Part shown: piece by piece, positions 42,101-52,746 of the stretch
Layout: every line of letters starts with the position of its first letter
Numbering within the stretch: position 1 is the first letter of the stretch
Source: Cladosporium sp. IMV 00045
Taxonomy: Eukaryota; Ascomycota; Dothideomycetes; Cladosporiales; Cladosporiaceae
NCBI GenBank assembly: GCA_001931905.2
Contig: MSJI02000360.1
Coordinates: 1-64,000, forward strand
Length of the DNA stretch: 64,000 bases
Direction: 5' to 3'
Translations under genes and position numbers: made by a program
The notes under the pieces: model-generated
The model's database searches: none
Told to the model about the DNA's origin: nothing
Seen by the model: the letters and a program-made list of their open reading frames with translations, nothing else

Positions 42101-42631
42101 GCACGCAAACGCGTCGCCGCGCTCGCCGCCGAGATAAAACTCAAGCGCCAAACCAGCAGCTACAAACGCCTCCCCCTGATCGACATGCACAGCGAGCGCG
42201 CCATGAGCATGGTGAGCCGACGCTCGAGCTTCCTCCCCTCCTCCCGCCAACACCCCCACATGATCCAAACCTCCAACCTCCCCCCCTCGGCAATCTACCA
42301 CGCCTACTCAAGCCGCAGCGCCAAAGCGCCCCTTCCCAATTCAAGAGCAGACAGCATCGTCTCCCCCCTCAGCAGCGCACGCCCTACCAGTCCCGCAAGC
42401 CAGCAATGGCCTCGCCACATCTCGCCCATCATCGAAGACCGCGTCGAGGCTTTCAACCGCTTGTCATTGGCGGGTTTGGACGGCGTGGCGGATTTGACGG
42501 TCGAGCGGGCCGTGAGGAAAATCACGGATATGGGGTTCTCGGAGGCGCAGGCGAAGCGCGCGCTGAGAGTGACGGATATGGGGGATGGGTTGAGGGTTGA
42601 TCGCGCGGTGGATTTGTTGTTGAGGGGTTGA
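39146..42631 (+). CDS. F-box and UBA domain protein
   Basis: A single exon of 1161 residues. The ATG at 39146 (MSEAQHTS) is the first in frame. The first 600 residues are disordered and rich in S, P, T and E. Residues about 643-690 resemble an F-box (HDLPAEKVLLQILSTLSS then LFNMSIINKGMFRVF). Residues about 745-985 are a conserved helical region (KLVLDRCQIFLRRETALTF..., WIPS-like tail). Residues 1117-1161 form a UBA domain with the MGFSE signature and a closing DLLLRG. F-box proteins recruit substrates to SCF ubiquitin ligases, and UBA domains bind ubiquitin, so this may be a ubiquitin-linked adaptor. Substrates are unknown. Confidence 0.85.
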   Translation: MSEAQHTSLSGTDEHATDVDYKPCSSTIARRSISIFSRRGTETPEAPATSLDQATMSRSPTKKMSDRQQTWLRRKAMDVRGSKDHPKGTILKAVPPAERLRMTQLEHEMATSPNEEIVSAISENKNFQPIWAALSDHGVPSPQSPSTPKQSQVEWQQDCMHRTDSAKRRETNTRIGIWVNGVTHWDEQPAEANLSQGPRATNFVQSTPAAPYQSAKPTLTVSIPYTGPWTNNLSEAMNTISQYPVEPQGLAQTAIEHQTPQVTVAEAEKVVEQLTPAMESLKLPEQLATGLQPGVRRSSSSTSSSTINNSDGSFYSKRTSTTSVDPFQAEDELQRQRQNFRAESSEAYDAQCGFRDEAICLSGADTNKPLPRVPVPRNMRAAPAPPPSPVRTISFPYARSTSAPGNRRTDRVVSAPRVLMSGMRSQSLCDLDVIDAEFMRASPYMPSLSDRFSEAESPTLSQAEHDLHTHLGTISEAVKDDDSTSNTAFHDGLEEDARPAASGSVKDAYVTDQCTLVRSDSVRSVMQPPARAPTLPKRSRKREWRNSYQVENASPQAIRPPPKAPGRRKSESALTGSTALSQGKESAQEHIVHRSESAKVPHGLKSHERRRSALHTPSTQAGAPTTTVLTTTLENQPAEYSDDPSHDLPAEKVLLQILSTLSSTEDLFNMSIINKGMFRVFKENELYLIRAVAYNKSPAAWELREWRPQGFEDESESSSKVSSQLEHTPQSYVRSQKSDECAIDDLKKLVLDRCQIFLRRETALTFAHPGHPDAQRFTDAFWRIWTFCIMFGCDKGREEDITGQLDWLKGGLLANNQSFSATVNTNLDFDMGSVLLNAPEHFAQGNKGGLSAAQLYDMTELWNCLGALLAGYIGHVDEASQHGIFAQCDVREGDIENEEQMLEEWISYVMTLGPQVVLQLARHALNNPSEGFTLAQTKNWTTWTPSVTGSRANFLREPVARLYEERISAAALKLQDPNDLERKETARKRVAALAAEIKLKRQTSSYKRLPLIDMHSERAMSMVSRRSSFLPSSRQHPHMIQTSNLPPSAIYHAYSSRSAKAPLPNSRADSIVSPLSSARPTSPASQQWPRHISPIIEDRVEAFNRLSLAGLDGVADLTVERAVRKITDMGFSEAQAKRALRVTDMGDGLRVDRAVDLLLRG

Positions 42632-42957
42632 TGGGTTGAGGGTTTCTTTTGTTCTGGGCGAATGGTGGTGATGTTTGAAGGGGGTTTTTTCCTCTTTTTT
42701 TTTTTTTTTTGATTGACGTGGTGTATGGGGGCGATGGAGACGCCGTTTGAAACGATAAATGACCTTTTGCGCACATTCTTCGCTTTAGATGCGAGTTAAT
42801 TGATGATCTAACGGCCGCGTGCGGACAGAAAGTTGTTCATACGGAAGGAGTAAAACAGATACAAACAGAAAACGAGAATAAAAGGCTTGAACATTCCATT
42901 TTAGTGAAACCCGTCATTATCATAACCGTCGTCAACATCGTCAATCAAGTATTCAAA
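42632..42957. other. convergent intergenic
   Basis: 326 bp holding two 3' ends, with a T-rich run near 42690-42710. Nothing else recognised. Confidence 0.6.
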
Positions 42958-44142
42958 TCATATCTTCGAGATCCCTTCCTGCTGCTGCGGCTGCTGTTGC
43001 GCCAGCGGAGGCGGCGGTGGCGGCGCGTCGTCCATCTCCCTTGATGCCTCCATGTACGAAGGGGGAGGCATGGCCAGTCCGTCCTCAGGCACAGGCAACC
43101 TCTCGAAAGCCTCCGCGCGGATGTTCTGCAACTCCACCCTCGCCTCCTCCAACCCCCCTTTGGCCAGCTGAAGCGCACGTTTCGCGTCCTGCGATCTCCG
43201 CAACTGCTTTGAAATCTCCGTCTCCAGCTGCCCAATCGCCTCCATAAGCTGCGCATTGCTGGCGTGAATCCTCTCGTGCTGCGCGTAGTCGGTAAAAATG
43301 TTATCAAACAACACGTCGCTCACAAAATGGCCCATGTCGACGTGAATCTCGCGCAAGTGCGTGATGGCGGGCTGGCAGCGGCGCGCCTCGTCCATTTGCC
43401 GCAGGGCCTCGGAGATGCTCACGGCGGCCTGCGAGAGGGCGTCGCGCTCCATCATGTCCGCGAACGTGCCGCCGCCCATCATGTCCCAGCGCGACATGCC
43501 GAGGGCCTCTTGCATGGAGTTGCCGGCGGCTTTCATGCGGTGCTCGACGCGGCGCAGGGCGTCGACGGCCGCCTGGTCGGCGTCGGATTGCGATTGGCGT
43601 TGGTCGAGGAATTGTTTTGCGTTCTGCACCGCGGCTTCGAGTTGGTCCTCGCCGGGCAGTTCGGGTGTGGGGCCCGAGAAGATGCTGGCGTAGAGGGTGT
43701 CGAGGTTGCCCTGCGCTCTGTCGTTGCGGAGTTTGTCGCGCTCGAGGTGGCGGCGTTCCTCGTTCGCGGAGTCGTGGCTTCGTTGCAGTTCCGCCCGGCG
43801 CTCTTCGGCTTCGCGCTCTTTTTGCCACGCTTGCATGAACTCGCGCTCTTCCTTCTCGGATTTGGAGGCGAATTTTGCCTCGCCTTTGCGGCCGCCGAGT
43901 TTGTGCGCGTAGCGTTTGAAGGTGCTGTCGCGGTATTTGACGTGGTCTTTGCGTTCGTCTTCCGTCACGGCGTGCAGACGACGGAGCTCCTTGTCGGTCT
44001 TGTAGATTTGCGAGTTTAGGTTGGATATATGTGAGCCATTGTGCTGGAGGGCTGTGGCTGCATGGTCGGTTTCTGCTAGGATGGCTAGCAGCTCACGATT
44101 TCGCTCTGCTGCGTCGGAGAGTGCTTGAGTGAATTCTGACAT
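42958..44142 (-). CDS. uncharacterised coiled-coil protein
   Basis: A single exon of 394 residues. The family is not recognised. Nearly the whole chain is predicted helical and charged: an N-terminal part with SHISNLNSQIYKTDKELRRL, a very charged central block (KSEKEEREFMQAWQKEREAEE), and a second coiled coil around residues 290-345. A short glycine/methionine interruption (MMGGGTFADMM) sits near residue 225. The C-terminus is proline and glutamine rich. It could be a scaffold or a membrane-remodelling protein, but no specific role can be read. Confidence 0.82.
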   Translation of the reverse strand: MSEFTQALSDAAERNRELLAILAETDHAATALQHNGSHISNLNSQIYKTDKELRRLHAVTEDERKDHVKYRDSTFKRYAHKLGGRKGEAKFASKSEKEEREFMQAWQKEREAEERRAELQRSHDSANEERRHLERDKLRNDRAQGNLDTLYASIFSGPTPELPGEDQLEAAVQNAKQFLDQRQSQSDADQAAVDALRRVEHRMKAAGNSMQEALGMSRWDMMGGGTFADMMERDALSQAAVSISEALRQMDEARRCQPAITHLREIHVDMGHFVSDVLFDNIFTDYAQHERIHASNAQLMEAIGQLETEISKQLRRSQDAKRALQLAKGGLEEARVELQNIRAEAFERLPVPEDGLAMPPPSYMEASREMDDAPPPPPPLAQQQPQQQEGISKI

Positions 44143-44824
44143 TTAAATTGTTGAGAGGATGCGATGACTGTGTCTGGAGGTCGTTGAGACAACCTCTCGA
44201 AAGGTATGCTTCCGATGATATAACTTCCCTCTGGTGTAAGAGTCACGAAGGAAGATGGATCCGTGAAGAGAATCCTTCCAAGCCTACCTCGCCTTGGTAT
44301 ATGTAAACGAATGCCGATCGTTAATTTGAAATGGACCCCAATATCCTTTAAGGCTGTGCTTGAAGCTTGTGAAGTGTCTGACAGGCACGGAAGTGGAGCA
44401 CTGCCACTGCTATGAAATCATACGTGCTTGAAGTGAGCAGCTGAAGTTCAAATCCTTCCGAGGCCTACCCGCTCGAGCCGATGCACGAAGGTCCATTGAG
44501 TCTTGGTTCGGGTGACCGGCAGCAGGGCTTGACTCTCTTGATAGGTGTGAAGATTGGAAATAAGTGTTGACACGTTGAGTTGACATTCGTTTGATGTTGA
44601 AGAACCCAATACATGCTCGCCGTCTTTCCATCCGCGGCTATGTAAAGTATGTGAGAAACGAAGTGAGCCCTTTCGGCAAAATCCGGCATAGCCTCATCAG
44701 TCAGGGCACTTAGCCTTACGGTCGACTGTACGCGCCATGTCCAAATTGGCTGCGCGACGCGCGACGAGGGAGGTCGACTTTCGATATCACTTCACGCAAT
44801 TGAAGATGACCGCAACTCCCTCTC
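44143..44824. other. divergent promoter, coiled-coil gene / CTF18
   Basis: About 680 bp. Near the CTF18 start there are ACGCG cores at 44730 and 44757 that resemble MluI cell-cycle boxes. No gene supported. Confidence 0.45.
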
Positions 44825-47527
44825 ATGCCTCCGTTAGATGACGAAATACCCGACTTGAACGATATCGCCCTTCCCACACCCAATCACTCAGACAATTTCT
44901 CCGACGAGCTCGACGCCCTGCACGACCTACAAACCGTCTGCCAATACCAAAACAAGCGAAACAAGACGGTAGTCCAACACCGCGTTTGGCAAATACCAGA
45001 CATCTTCCGCAGTGAGCCGGGCGAAATCCCGAGCTCGCCCGTCCAAATGACCACCATGCCCTCATCACCGCCTCTCAGCCCTTCACACAAAAAACGCAGC
45101 TTCGCAGACATCGACCTTGGACAAAGCACCCTCAACAGACCCGCAAAGGCACAACGCGTATACTACGGCATCGACATCCACCACTTGCTGAAAGAAGCAC
45201 AGGCCGAGGATGAGCTCCCCAAACCTCCCGTTGAACTTCCCACACCACCCGCGGAAAAGGCCCCTGGGAAACCCGCGCTACTCTGGACCGAGAAATACCG
45301 GGCTCGCAAATTCACGGACTTGGTTGGAGACGAGAGAACACACAGGGCCGTGATGCACTGGTTGAAGAGGTGGGATGAGATCGTATTTCCTGGGTCTTAC
45401 CGACCCAGAAAGGCGAAAGGAGGACAGGAGCAGGACTTCCAGGAGAAAGCGCACAGAAAGATCTTGATGTTGACTGGACCCCCTGGTTTGGGTAAGACTA
45501 CGCTGGCGCATGTTTGTGCGAGACAAGCTGGGTATGAGGCGCAGGAGATCAATGCTAGCGATGAGAGGAGTAGCAATGTGGTCAAAGGGAGGATCAGAGA
45601 CATGGTTGGAACGGAGAACGTGAGAGGTGTGGATGCAAAAACCGACAATGGCAAGGTGCGAAAGGCTGGCAAGCCGGTTTGTGTCATTGTCGACGAGGTC
45701 GACGGTGTGGTTGGTGGGAGTGGAAGCGGCGGCGAGGGAGGCTTTGTCAAGGCTTTGATCGATTTGATCCTGCTGGACCAGAAGAACTCACAAGCGCTAA
45801 ACACGATGTCACAAGCACCGGCTAAGAAGAAGAAAGGCGATCGATTTCGCATGCTGAGGCCGATGATTTTAATCTGCAACGACGTCTACCACCCTTCTCT
45901 CCGACCACTGAGGCAAAGCTCGTTGGCTGAAATCATTCACGTCAAAAAGCCGCCACTTCAGACGATCGCGACGCGTATGCAGGATATCTTCCAAAAAGAG
46001 GGCGTCCCTTGCGACAGTGATGGCGTTCGACGACTTTGCGAGGCTGCTTGGGGCGTCAGCAATCGAAAGGAAGATCGATCAGGAAGTGGCTCGGGCGAAG
46101 GTGACATGCGTGGTATTATGGTAGTGGGCGAATGGGTGGCTGGCAAGCTGCGCGCGATGAATGAGCTCAACGGAGACGCCAGACTAACTCGCCGTTGGGT
46201 TGAAGAACACATCATCTCCGACCTTGGCCACGGTGGCGGCGCCGCACGAGGTGTTGGACGGGGTGGTCCCAGAGACATCGTAGAGCGCGTCTTTCGCGAG
46301 GGTGCTGGATTCCCCAAATCGACGAACGTCGAAACACCGCAGCATTTACACGGCGGCAATACTGGTATCAAGGGTGTTGCCGAATCACTCAAACGTACCG
46401 CTACTTCCCGTTTACGGGAACTCATCGATACCAATGGCGATACGGATCGCATCATGACCGATGCCTTCTCTGCATATCCAACCCATCCCTTCCAAGACGA
46501 CACCTACCTTTCGAAACCCGATGCAGCGTACGAATGGCTCAATTTCCACGACAATCTCTCATCCGCCGTCTTCTCAAGTAGTGAGTGGGAGCTCGCACCC
46601 TACCTTTCTACACCAATCCTAGGTTTCCACCACCTCTTCGCCTCGCAAACCCGTGCCTGGGCGCAGCCTCAACAGCTTCCAGACGACGACGCCCCCGCTC
46701 CCCATCCATTCGCCACGTCCTCCGCCCCATTCGCCGCGTCAGAAGTGCAAAAAACCAACAACGCAACCCTCCACTCCCTCGCCTCCACCCTCTCCCCCTC
46801 GCTATCCCGCAGCTTCACCTCCCCCGCCTCGCTCGCCACCGACCTCCTCCCCTACCTCCTCCGCCTCCTCTCCCCCGGCGTCAACCCCACCCTCATAACC
46901 GGCAGCGGCAGCAACAACTCCACCGCCGCGGTGCGCAAATCGTCCGAACTCGCCCTCGTCGCCCGCGCAGTAACAGCCATGCGCGCCTCCGGCGTCCGCT
47001 TCGACCGCACCCGCGTCTCGCCCATGGACACAGACGGCCCGGGCCCACAGCAGGGCGCCAGCTGGGTGTACCGCATGGAACCCGCGCTGGACGAGCTGGG
47101 CGCTTTCGCCACGGGCGGGGCTGGGTTTGGCGTCGCCGGCGGGAAGTCGACGCGCTTCGCTGTGCGTCAGGTCCTCGAGCAGGAGTTCCGGAAGGAGGAG
47201 CAGCGGCGCACCGAACTCGCACGTCTGGAGCGTTTGCCTGCTGGTTCGTCGGCAGCGGCGGCGGCGCCTCAACTTAAGCGGAGCGGGACGAGTATGGGCG
47301 AGGGTGATGAGGTTGGGGGTGGTAAAAGGACGAAGGTTGTCAAGGATTTCTTTGGGCGTGTGGTGGAGGTCGAGAAGCCGCGGGATGAAATCGCGAAGGG
47401 TGAGGAGAAGAGGAAGAGGAAGCAGGCGGGAGAGCTGGAGGGGAGAGTGTGGGTTACGTATCATGAGGGGTTCAGCAATGCTGTTAGGAAGCCTTTGACG
47501 CTTGCGGAGCTGATGAGGGATATGTGA
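44825..47527 (+). CDS. CTF18: Ctf18, large subunit of the alternative clamp loader RFC-Ctf18
   Basis: A single exon of 900 residues. The AAA+ core starts at LLWTEKYRARKFTDLVGD (RFC box II). Walker A GPPGLGKT lies at about 218-225, Walker B VIVDEVDG at about 287-294, the sensor region ICND near 348, and INASDERS is the conserved RFC box V. The C-terminus has KVVKDFFGR, the short motif typical of Ctf18 that contacts Ctf8-Dcc1. With Rfc2-5, Ctf8 and Dcc1 it loads or unloads PCNA, works with Pol epsilon and supports sister-chromatid cohesion. The C-terminal third shows an abrupt C-rich to G-rich switch on the sense strand near 47060. Confidence 0.94.
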   Translation: MPPLDDEIPDLNDIALPTPNHSDNFSDELDALHDLQTVCQYQNKRNKTVVQHRVWQIPDIFRSEPGEIPSSPVQMTTMPSSPPLSPSHKKRSFADIDLGQSTLNRPAKAQRVYYGIDIHHLLKEAQAEDELPKPPVELPTPPAEKAPGKPALLWTEKYRARKFTDLVGDERTHRAVMHWLKRWDEIVFPGSYRPRKAKGGQEQDFQEKAHRKILMLTGPPGLGKTTLAHVCARQAGYEAQEINASDERSSNVVKGRIRDMVGTENVRGVDAKTDNGKVRKAGKPVCVIVDEVDGVVGGSGSGGEGGFVKALIDLILLDQKNSQALNTMSQAPAKKKKGDRFRMLRPMILICNDVYHPSLRPLRQSSLAEIIHVKKPPLQTIATRMQDIFQKEGVPCDSDGVRRLCEAAWGVSNRKEDRSGSGSGEGDMRGIMVVGEWVAGKLRAMNELNGDARLTRRWVEEHIISDLGHGGGAARGVGRGGPRDIVERVFREGAGFPKSTNVETPQHLHGGNTGIKGVAESLKRTATSRLRELIDTNGDTDRIMTDAFSAYPTHPFQDDTYLSKPDAAYEWLNFHDNLSSAVFSSSEWELAPYLSTPILGFHHLFASQTRAWAQPQQLPDDDAPAPHPFATSSAPFAASEVQKTNNATLHSLASTLSPSLSRSFTSPASLATDLLPYLLRLLSPGVNPTLITGSGSNNSTAAVRKSSELALVARAVTAMRASGVRFDRTRVSPMDTDGPGPQQGASWVYRMEPALDELGAFATGGAGFGVAGGKSTRFAVRQVLEQEFRKEEQRRTELARLERLPAGSSAAAAAPQLKRSGTSMGEGDEVGGGKRTKVVKDFFGRVVEVEKPRDEIAKGEEKRKRKQAGELEGRVWVTYHEGFSNAVRKPLTLAELMRDM

Positions 47528-48252
47528 GGTGTTTGTTCACTTGCGTGGAGGCATTGGAGGCGTTTGCATTTGCATCGCGTGGAGAGTTGGAACGTTTACG
47601 TCTTGCGTTTTGGATCACGGTTGGCTTTCATACATGTACTGTGGATTCATGGCGTTTTGAATGTGTCTTCGTAGACTAGGACCTTCAATGATGATAATAT
47701 GAATGTCATATCTGGCTTTCTCCTGCCCCTGAGCATCGGTCTTGAGTGCATTGGCGTACAATAATATGCCATTAGAATTCATAATTTATATTTTTCTCGC
47801 GAACTGTGACGACCCCCGGGTTAATGCATGCGATCACAACGGTTGGCCTCGGCGTTACAATACAGTACTGGCGAGTTGACGAATTATTGTATCTTCGAAC
47901 AGAACAAAATGTATCGACCATGACGAAGATGCCACTCGTTCGAGATGAAATCTTCGACGGTCAAGTGTACCTTGATAAGGAAAATTACATATGTACATGT
48001 GAATTGTTGTTGTTTCTCAAGACGAGGATGGAGGATGTTCACGTGAAGTTGAGTGCACTCCAAATGCAAGACCGTTTTCTGAGACGTCATCTGCGTGCTC
48101 TCCCACAGACTTCGAGACCTGTCTCATCTCGATCTTCCCACGCGGTGATTCGTATAATAATAAGCATCGTCGCATTCCCGCCCACATTCCACCATGCGTC
48201 CTTGCTTCCATTGTGTACATGTAGAAGACTCCCACCCCAACGCCCCGACCTG
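47528..48252. other. intergenic, 0.7 kb
   Basis: Between CTF18 and the BTB gene, same strand. A frame crosses it from 47806 but only its last part, after the ATG at 48253, is supported. Confidence 0.5.
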
Positions 48253-49977
48253 ATGGGTAGTCGGACCAAACCCTCGTCCTCCTCCCACGACCGCCGGCGC
48301 AAAGCGACAGATCCTCCTCCTCCTCAACCACCTCCCGTCTACTCGCGCGACTTCGCCTACCCTGACAACCAGCCCGTCCTTGTCTCGCCGGGTCCGCGCA
48401 TGGCGAGGTCGAGCATCCGCGACGCCAGCGCTCCCTTCTTTGCCGAGTACGTCTTGTTCCCTTTCGTTCCCACAACTTCCACCACCACCTCCTCTCCCAC
48501 CACCCAACAAGTCCCCCCGTCGCGTCCTCGCGCGCTTTTCGCACAATGAGCGCGTTCATCGGCTCGCCGGCGCGCTCGCATTTGTGGTTCGCCATTGGCG
48601 CGGGCGAGGTGGTGGACGGGCAGAAAGAGAGCTCGGAAGCTAAGACGCTGCGCAAAAGACTCCTCGCCGGCCCGACCGTCGACATCTTCGTGGGACCCGA
48701 GCGCCGCCACTGGAGCTTGCATCGCAACCTGCTCTGTCACCACTCGTCGTATTTCGAGACCGAATTCGTGGGCCACGAGGTGCCGAGGAAAGGCAAGGGT
48801 GGTGCTGGTGCTGGAACAGATGGCGCCGCAAACGAACTGGAACTGCCGGACGATGATCCGAGGGGTTTCGAACTGCTCGTCAAATGGCTCTATCAGGGCT
48901 CGCTGGAGGACGCTTCGGGTATAACGGATATGGAGAAGTACGAGCATGCCGTCGCGTGCCATAAGCTGTACGTGCTTTGCGACAAGTTCGACATGGCGCT
49001 GTTGAAGAACATGGCCATGGACCGGTATCGACGGGAATTGAACGCCGCACAACTGGTTCCCGATCCGGACGAGATCAACGATATTTATCGCGCATCGCCT
49101 GTCGGATCGCCTTTCCGGAAATTGATGACGAACATCGCGGCAAGGCAAATCATGGACCCAGAAGTCGACAAGGATGCGGACAGCTATCGCAAGTGTTTCG
49201 AAAACAATGCCGATTTCGCCGTAGAAATGGTGAATTCGATCCGTTCGTTGTCAGGCGGAATGCTCTTCGACGATCCCACGGAGGGCGACGTGTGCGAATA
49301 TCACGACCACAGAGACGGACGCAAATGCCACTCAAAAGGCAAAGCAAAAGGTGAGTCGTCATTCGACGTTAAACCCCTCCTCAAACCTAAAAAGCTACAT
49401 AGATATTGAATACTCACAGTGTGAAACGGAAGGAATGATGCGCCGAATCACCTCATCGCGAATGTCCGTGGACATTCGAAATCCTCAGCAACAACAACAC
49501 CACCACCCACCACCGCGCACCCCGCGCAAAGTGCGAATCAACCCTCCCTCCCCTTCCCTCGCCAAAAGCACACCGCGCAAACAGCCCACGGCCAACGGCG
49601 CGCACGCCTCAAGCGGTTCTCCAGAATCGACTCGAAATCCCTCCGGCTTCGCCAACGGAGGCCCAAACCTCGCCTCCGCGAAAGAAGCTTCCCGACGCAT
49701 GAACAGCGCCAGCGTCGCGGATAGCTTCGTCAGTCCCAGGAAATTGCCGGATGATAGGTTCAATTCGATCGTCAAGCAGCTCAACCACGCGAGTAGTAAG
49801 GGGAATGATCATGCTCACAATCATTCAAATGGCGTGCGCTCAAATGATGAGTTGTCGGTGGTTGCGGGCAGTGAGGGTGGGAAGTCTGCGCCGAGGAAAC
49901 CGAGGAAACTTAGCGTTACTCACCATCAGAATCATTCAGAGGGTTTGGGGAACGGGGTTAATGGGCACAAGGGCTAG
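48253..49977 (+). CDS. BTB/POZ domain protein
   Basis: The product is 522 residues from exons 48253-48446, 48551-49350 and 49403-49977. The first join (GA|C) reads SAPFFADAFIGSPARSHLWF and the second (G|AT) AKDIEYSQCE; both use canonical GTACGT and GTGAGT donors. The BTB fold spans about 100-200: GPTVDIFVGPERRHWSLHRNLLCHHSSYFETEF, then ELPDDDPRGFELLVKWLYQGSL. The C-terminal 190 residues are basic and disordered. BTB proteins dimerise and often bind Cul3; in fungi many are uncharacterised. A simpler model starting at 48546 would give 459 residues without exon 1. Confidence 0.83.
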
Positions 49978-50794
49978 GGTGGGAGATTGGTGGGTTTCTT
50001 TGATTTTGATATCCTGTGGGAGTTTGAAACGACACGCCCGTCGTTTCCGGTAATACGGCTTGCTTATGATACCCTCTGTGCTTTTTCTTCTAGGTCTTGG
50101 GGAGAGAGAGAGAGCTCTATTTTTCGTACATATATCAAGGATTCGATTGTTTTGCATCAGAAAGATCGACGTTGACGTCTTATGCCTTGTCTCGTTTTCA
50201 TTTAGATCGCATTCTCAACCAGTACCCTGAACAAATCTGCCTTATCACTCAGAGTCAGTCGCGCAGCTGCAGCTGCAACTTCTGGCAAGTACTACTTGCA
50301 TGTGATCGATATCTGCGCGGCGATCAAATTGATGAGGCGTCCCTGTCAAAATCATATCCGATACGCTTTTCGTCCTCGCGTTCTGGTCATTGCTATGTAT
50401 CACGATCGATTCCATCAATTCATTCAATACATGTTGTCGTCACGTGTGAGGATCTTGTTAGTAGACTCTACCTTACTTGCCCTTCTCCTCCTCCGGTCCG
50501 GGAGCCGTCGATATCCCCGCTTTCTTTCCCCAGAATGATGAGTGGAGCAACAGCCCTCTCCCTCGTCTGTGGAGGGTGTGATGAAAACACCTCGGCTGTG
50601 ACGTCGGTCCGGTGTTATCGAACAGTGCATGTGTTTATTAATATAACCTGCCTTTTCCAATTGTCAAGCTGCATTGTTCGCGAGTACATAGTATTTTGAT
50701 TCTCAGCCCCACCCATCAATCACCATACCGCAGTTCTCACATCAATTCAAAACCGCATCAAACCTACCATATCAAGACGACAAAACAACCTAAA
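49978..50794. other. intergenic, 0.8 kb
   Basis: 3' UTR of the BTB gene and promoter of the oxidoreductase. Contains a short GA run near 50101. No gene supported. Confidence 0.5.
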
Positions 50795-51969
50795 ATGCCC
50801 AAAGCAATCTCCATCCGCAAAATCGACGGCAAACCAGGCCAAGTCTACTACCCCCTCGACCCTATCAACATCCCCTCCTCGCCCCCCAAGGCCAACGAAG
50901 TCGTCGTCAAAATCTCCGCCGCGGCCCTCAACCACCGCGACCTCTTCCTGCGCCAGCACCTCTACCCCGGCACAACCTTCGGCGTGCCCCTCCTAGCCGA
51001 CGGCGCCGGCGTCGTAGTTTCCACCGGCAGCTCCCCCGCCGCGCAAAAATGGCAGGGCAAGCGCGTGATTCTCAACCCCGGAAGCGGCTGGAAAGACGAC
51101 CCCGAAGGCCCCGAGGATCCGAAAGGCTATGCGATTCTGGGCGGGACGAAGATGAATCCGCTCGGAACGCTGGGCGAGACGGTGACGATTGATGCGGGGG
51201 AGTTGGAGGGCGCGCCGGCGCATTTGAGCGCTGTTGAAGCGGCTGCGTTGCCGCTGACGGGTTTGACGGCTTGGAGAGCTACGATGGTCAAGAGCGGGAA
51301 TGCGAAGCCGGGACGGAATGTGTTGATTACCGGAATTGGAGGTGGTGTGGCGATTATGGCGCTGCTGTTTGCGGTCGCGGCGGGGGCGAATGTTTACGTC
51401 ACGTCTGGGAGTGGGGAGAAGATTGAGAGGGCGAAGGGCATGGGTGCTAAGGGGGGTGTGAGTTATAGGGAGAAAGGGTGGGATAAGACGTTGAAAGAGA
51501 TGTTGCCGGAGGGCAGGAAGTGGTTGGATGCGATCATTGATGGAGCGGGCGGGGATGTTGTGGCTATGGGGGCGAAGTTGCTCAGGGTGAGTTTTTGCTT
51601 GATGCTGATGTTTCCTTTTTTGTATGTTTGGTGTTTGAGACGGTTGTGCTGATTATAATTCTTCCTTCCCAGCCCGGCGGCGTCATCACAGTCTACGGCA
51701 TGACGACTTCCCCTACCATGCCCTTCTCCATGGCGGCGGTGCTGAAGAACATCGAAGTGCGCGGGTCGACGATGGGTTCGCGCAAGGAGTTCGCCGACAT
51801 GGTCAAGTTCGTGGAGGAGAAGAAACTCAAACCCATTGTGTCGAGGTCCGTGAGTGGTGGGCTCGACAATCTGGAAGGCATCGATTCACTGTTTGAGGAT
51901 ATGAAGGCCGGCAAGCAGTTTGGTAAATTGGTTGTTGAATTGGCGAAGGAGAAGGATGCCAAGTTGTGA
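50795..51969 (+). CDS. zinc-type alcohol dehydrogenase-like / quinone oxidoreductase (MDR superfamily)
   Basis: The product is 362 residues, with exons 50795-51586 and 51673-51969 (intron GTGAGT...CCCAG). The ATG at 50795 was chosen over the open frame further upstream because MPKAISIRKIDGKPGQVYYPL is the natural MDR start. The GroES-like domain includes ALNHRDLFLRQHLYP and the GVPLLADGAGVV block. The Rossmann part has VLITGIGGGVAIMAL, then TSGSGEKIERAKGMGAKGG. No catalytic or structural zinc cysteines are visible, so it is a zinc-free quinone-oxidoreductase-like enzyme using NADPH (YogA type). The substrate is unknown. Confidence 0.9.
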
Positions 51970-52170
51970 TGCGGGGATTGAACACGGACACGTGTATATG
52001 AGTGGACACATGGATGGATAGTATGCTTTCTTAATGCTGGCCTTCGGGTTGGGACAGATGCACACTCGGGAAGGTCAACGCAGCATGAAGCACATATGTA
52101 TACAAATGGACTTACATAATGACCGCAAGTCCAAGACTTCGAAATCAATTGATCATACATCCAATGCCCA

Positions 52171-52746
52171 TCACCTCGGCGCCTGCCCAGAGATAGCCGG
52201 CACATCGGCACAGGCCAATTTCTTCAATGCCTCACCATCAACTCTCAACTTCGTCCAACCCTTCATCTCCACCGCGCCGAGAGAGCGGTAGAATTGCAAA
52301 CTGGGCTCGTTCCAATCCAAACAGCTCCACTCTAACCTCCCGCCGTCTTGCAGCAAATTCTCCCGCGCCAGCGCCTGTATCAAGATCTTCCCGTACCCTC
52401 TCTTTCTGTACTGCGGCCGCACGAACAAGTCTTCCAGGTAGATGCCTTGCTTGCCGTTCCACGTGCTGTAGTTGTGGAAGTACAGCGCCATGCCGGCGAC
52501 GGCTTCGGGCTTGTCGCTTGCGTTTGAGGGAGAGGCGGGGAGGCGAAGGATCAGGCATTTGGCGTGTCCCGGGTTCGTGTGTGTGGTTGTGCCTGAGGGT
52601 GCGAGGGAGAGGGTGCGGATGAGGGATTCTTCGGTCGCTTCGACGGAGGAGAGCTCTTGTTCGTACTCGGCTAGTTCGCGGATCATGGCGAGGATTTCTT
52701 TCACGTCTTCCTTGGTCGCGTGGCTTATTATGGGTTGGTCTGCCAT
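52171..52746 (-). CDS. GNAT acetyltransferase, diamine/spermidine N-acetyltransferase-like
   Basis: A single exon of 191 residues. The fold is readable: ISHATKEDVKEILAMIRELAEYE, then IYLEDLFVRPQYRKRGYGKIL with the acetyl-CoA P-loop (RKRGYG), then LEWSCLDWNEPSLQFYRSLGA. The last block, with W..LDWN and FYRSLGA, is typical of the SAT1/SSAT-like group that acetylates polyamines or thialysine. An inserted segment (SGTTTHTNPGHAK) widens the loop before strand 2. It probably acts in the cytosol; the substrate is not fixed. Confidence 0.9.
   Translation of the reverse strand: MADQPIISHATKEDVKEILAMIRELAEYEQELSSVEATEESLIRTLSLAPSGTTTHTNPGHAKCLILRLPASPSNASDKPEAVAGMALYFHNYSTWNGKQGIYLEDLFVRPQYRKRGYGKILIQALARENLLQDGGRLEWSCLDWNEPSLQFYRSLGAVEMKGWTKLRVDGEALKKLACADVPAISGQAPR

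Noticed and set aside
43264..44019. 251-codon plus-strand frame
   Set aside because: Antisense shadow of the 394-residue coiled-coil gene.
44440..44470. B-box-like GTTCAAATCC suggesting a tRNA
   Set aside because: The flanking bases do not form a T arm or acceptor stem, and no A box lies at the right distance.
46585..47277. 230-codon plus-strand frame
   Set aside because: Shifted-frame shadow inside CTF18 with R/P-rich composition.
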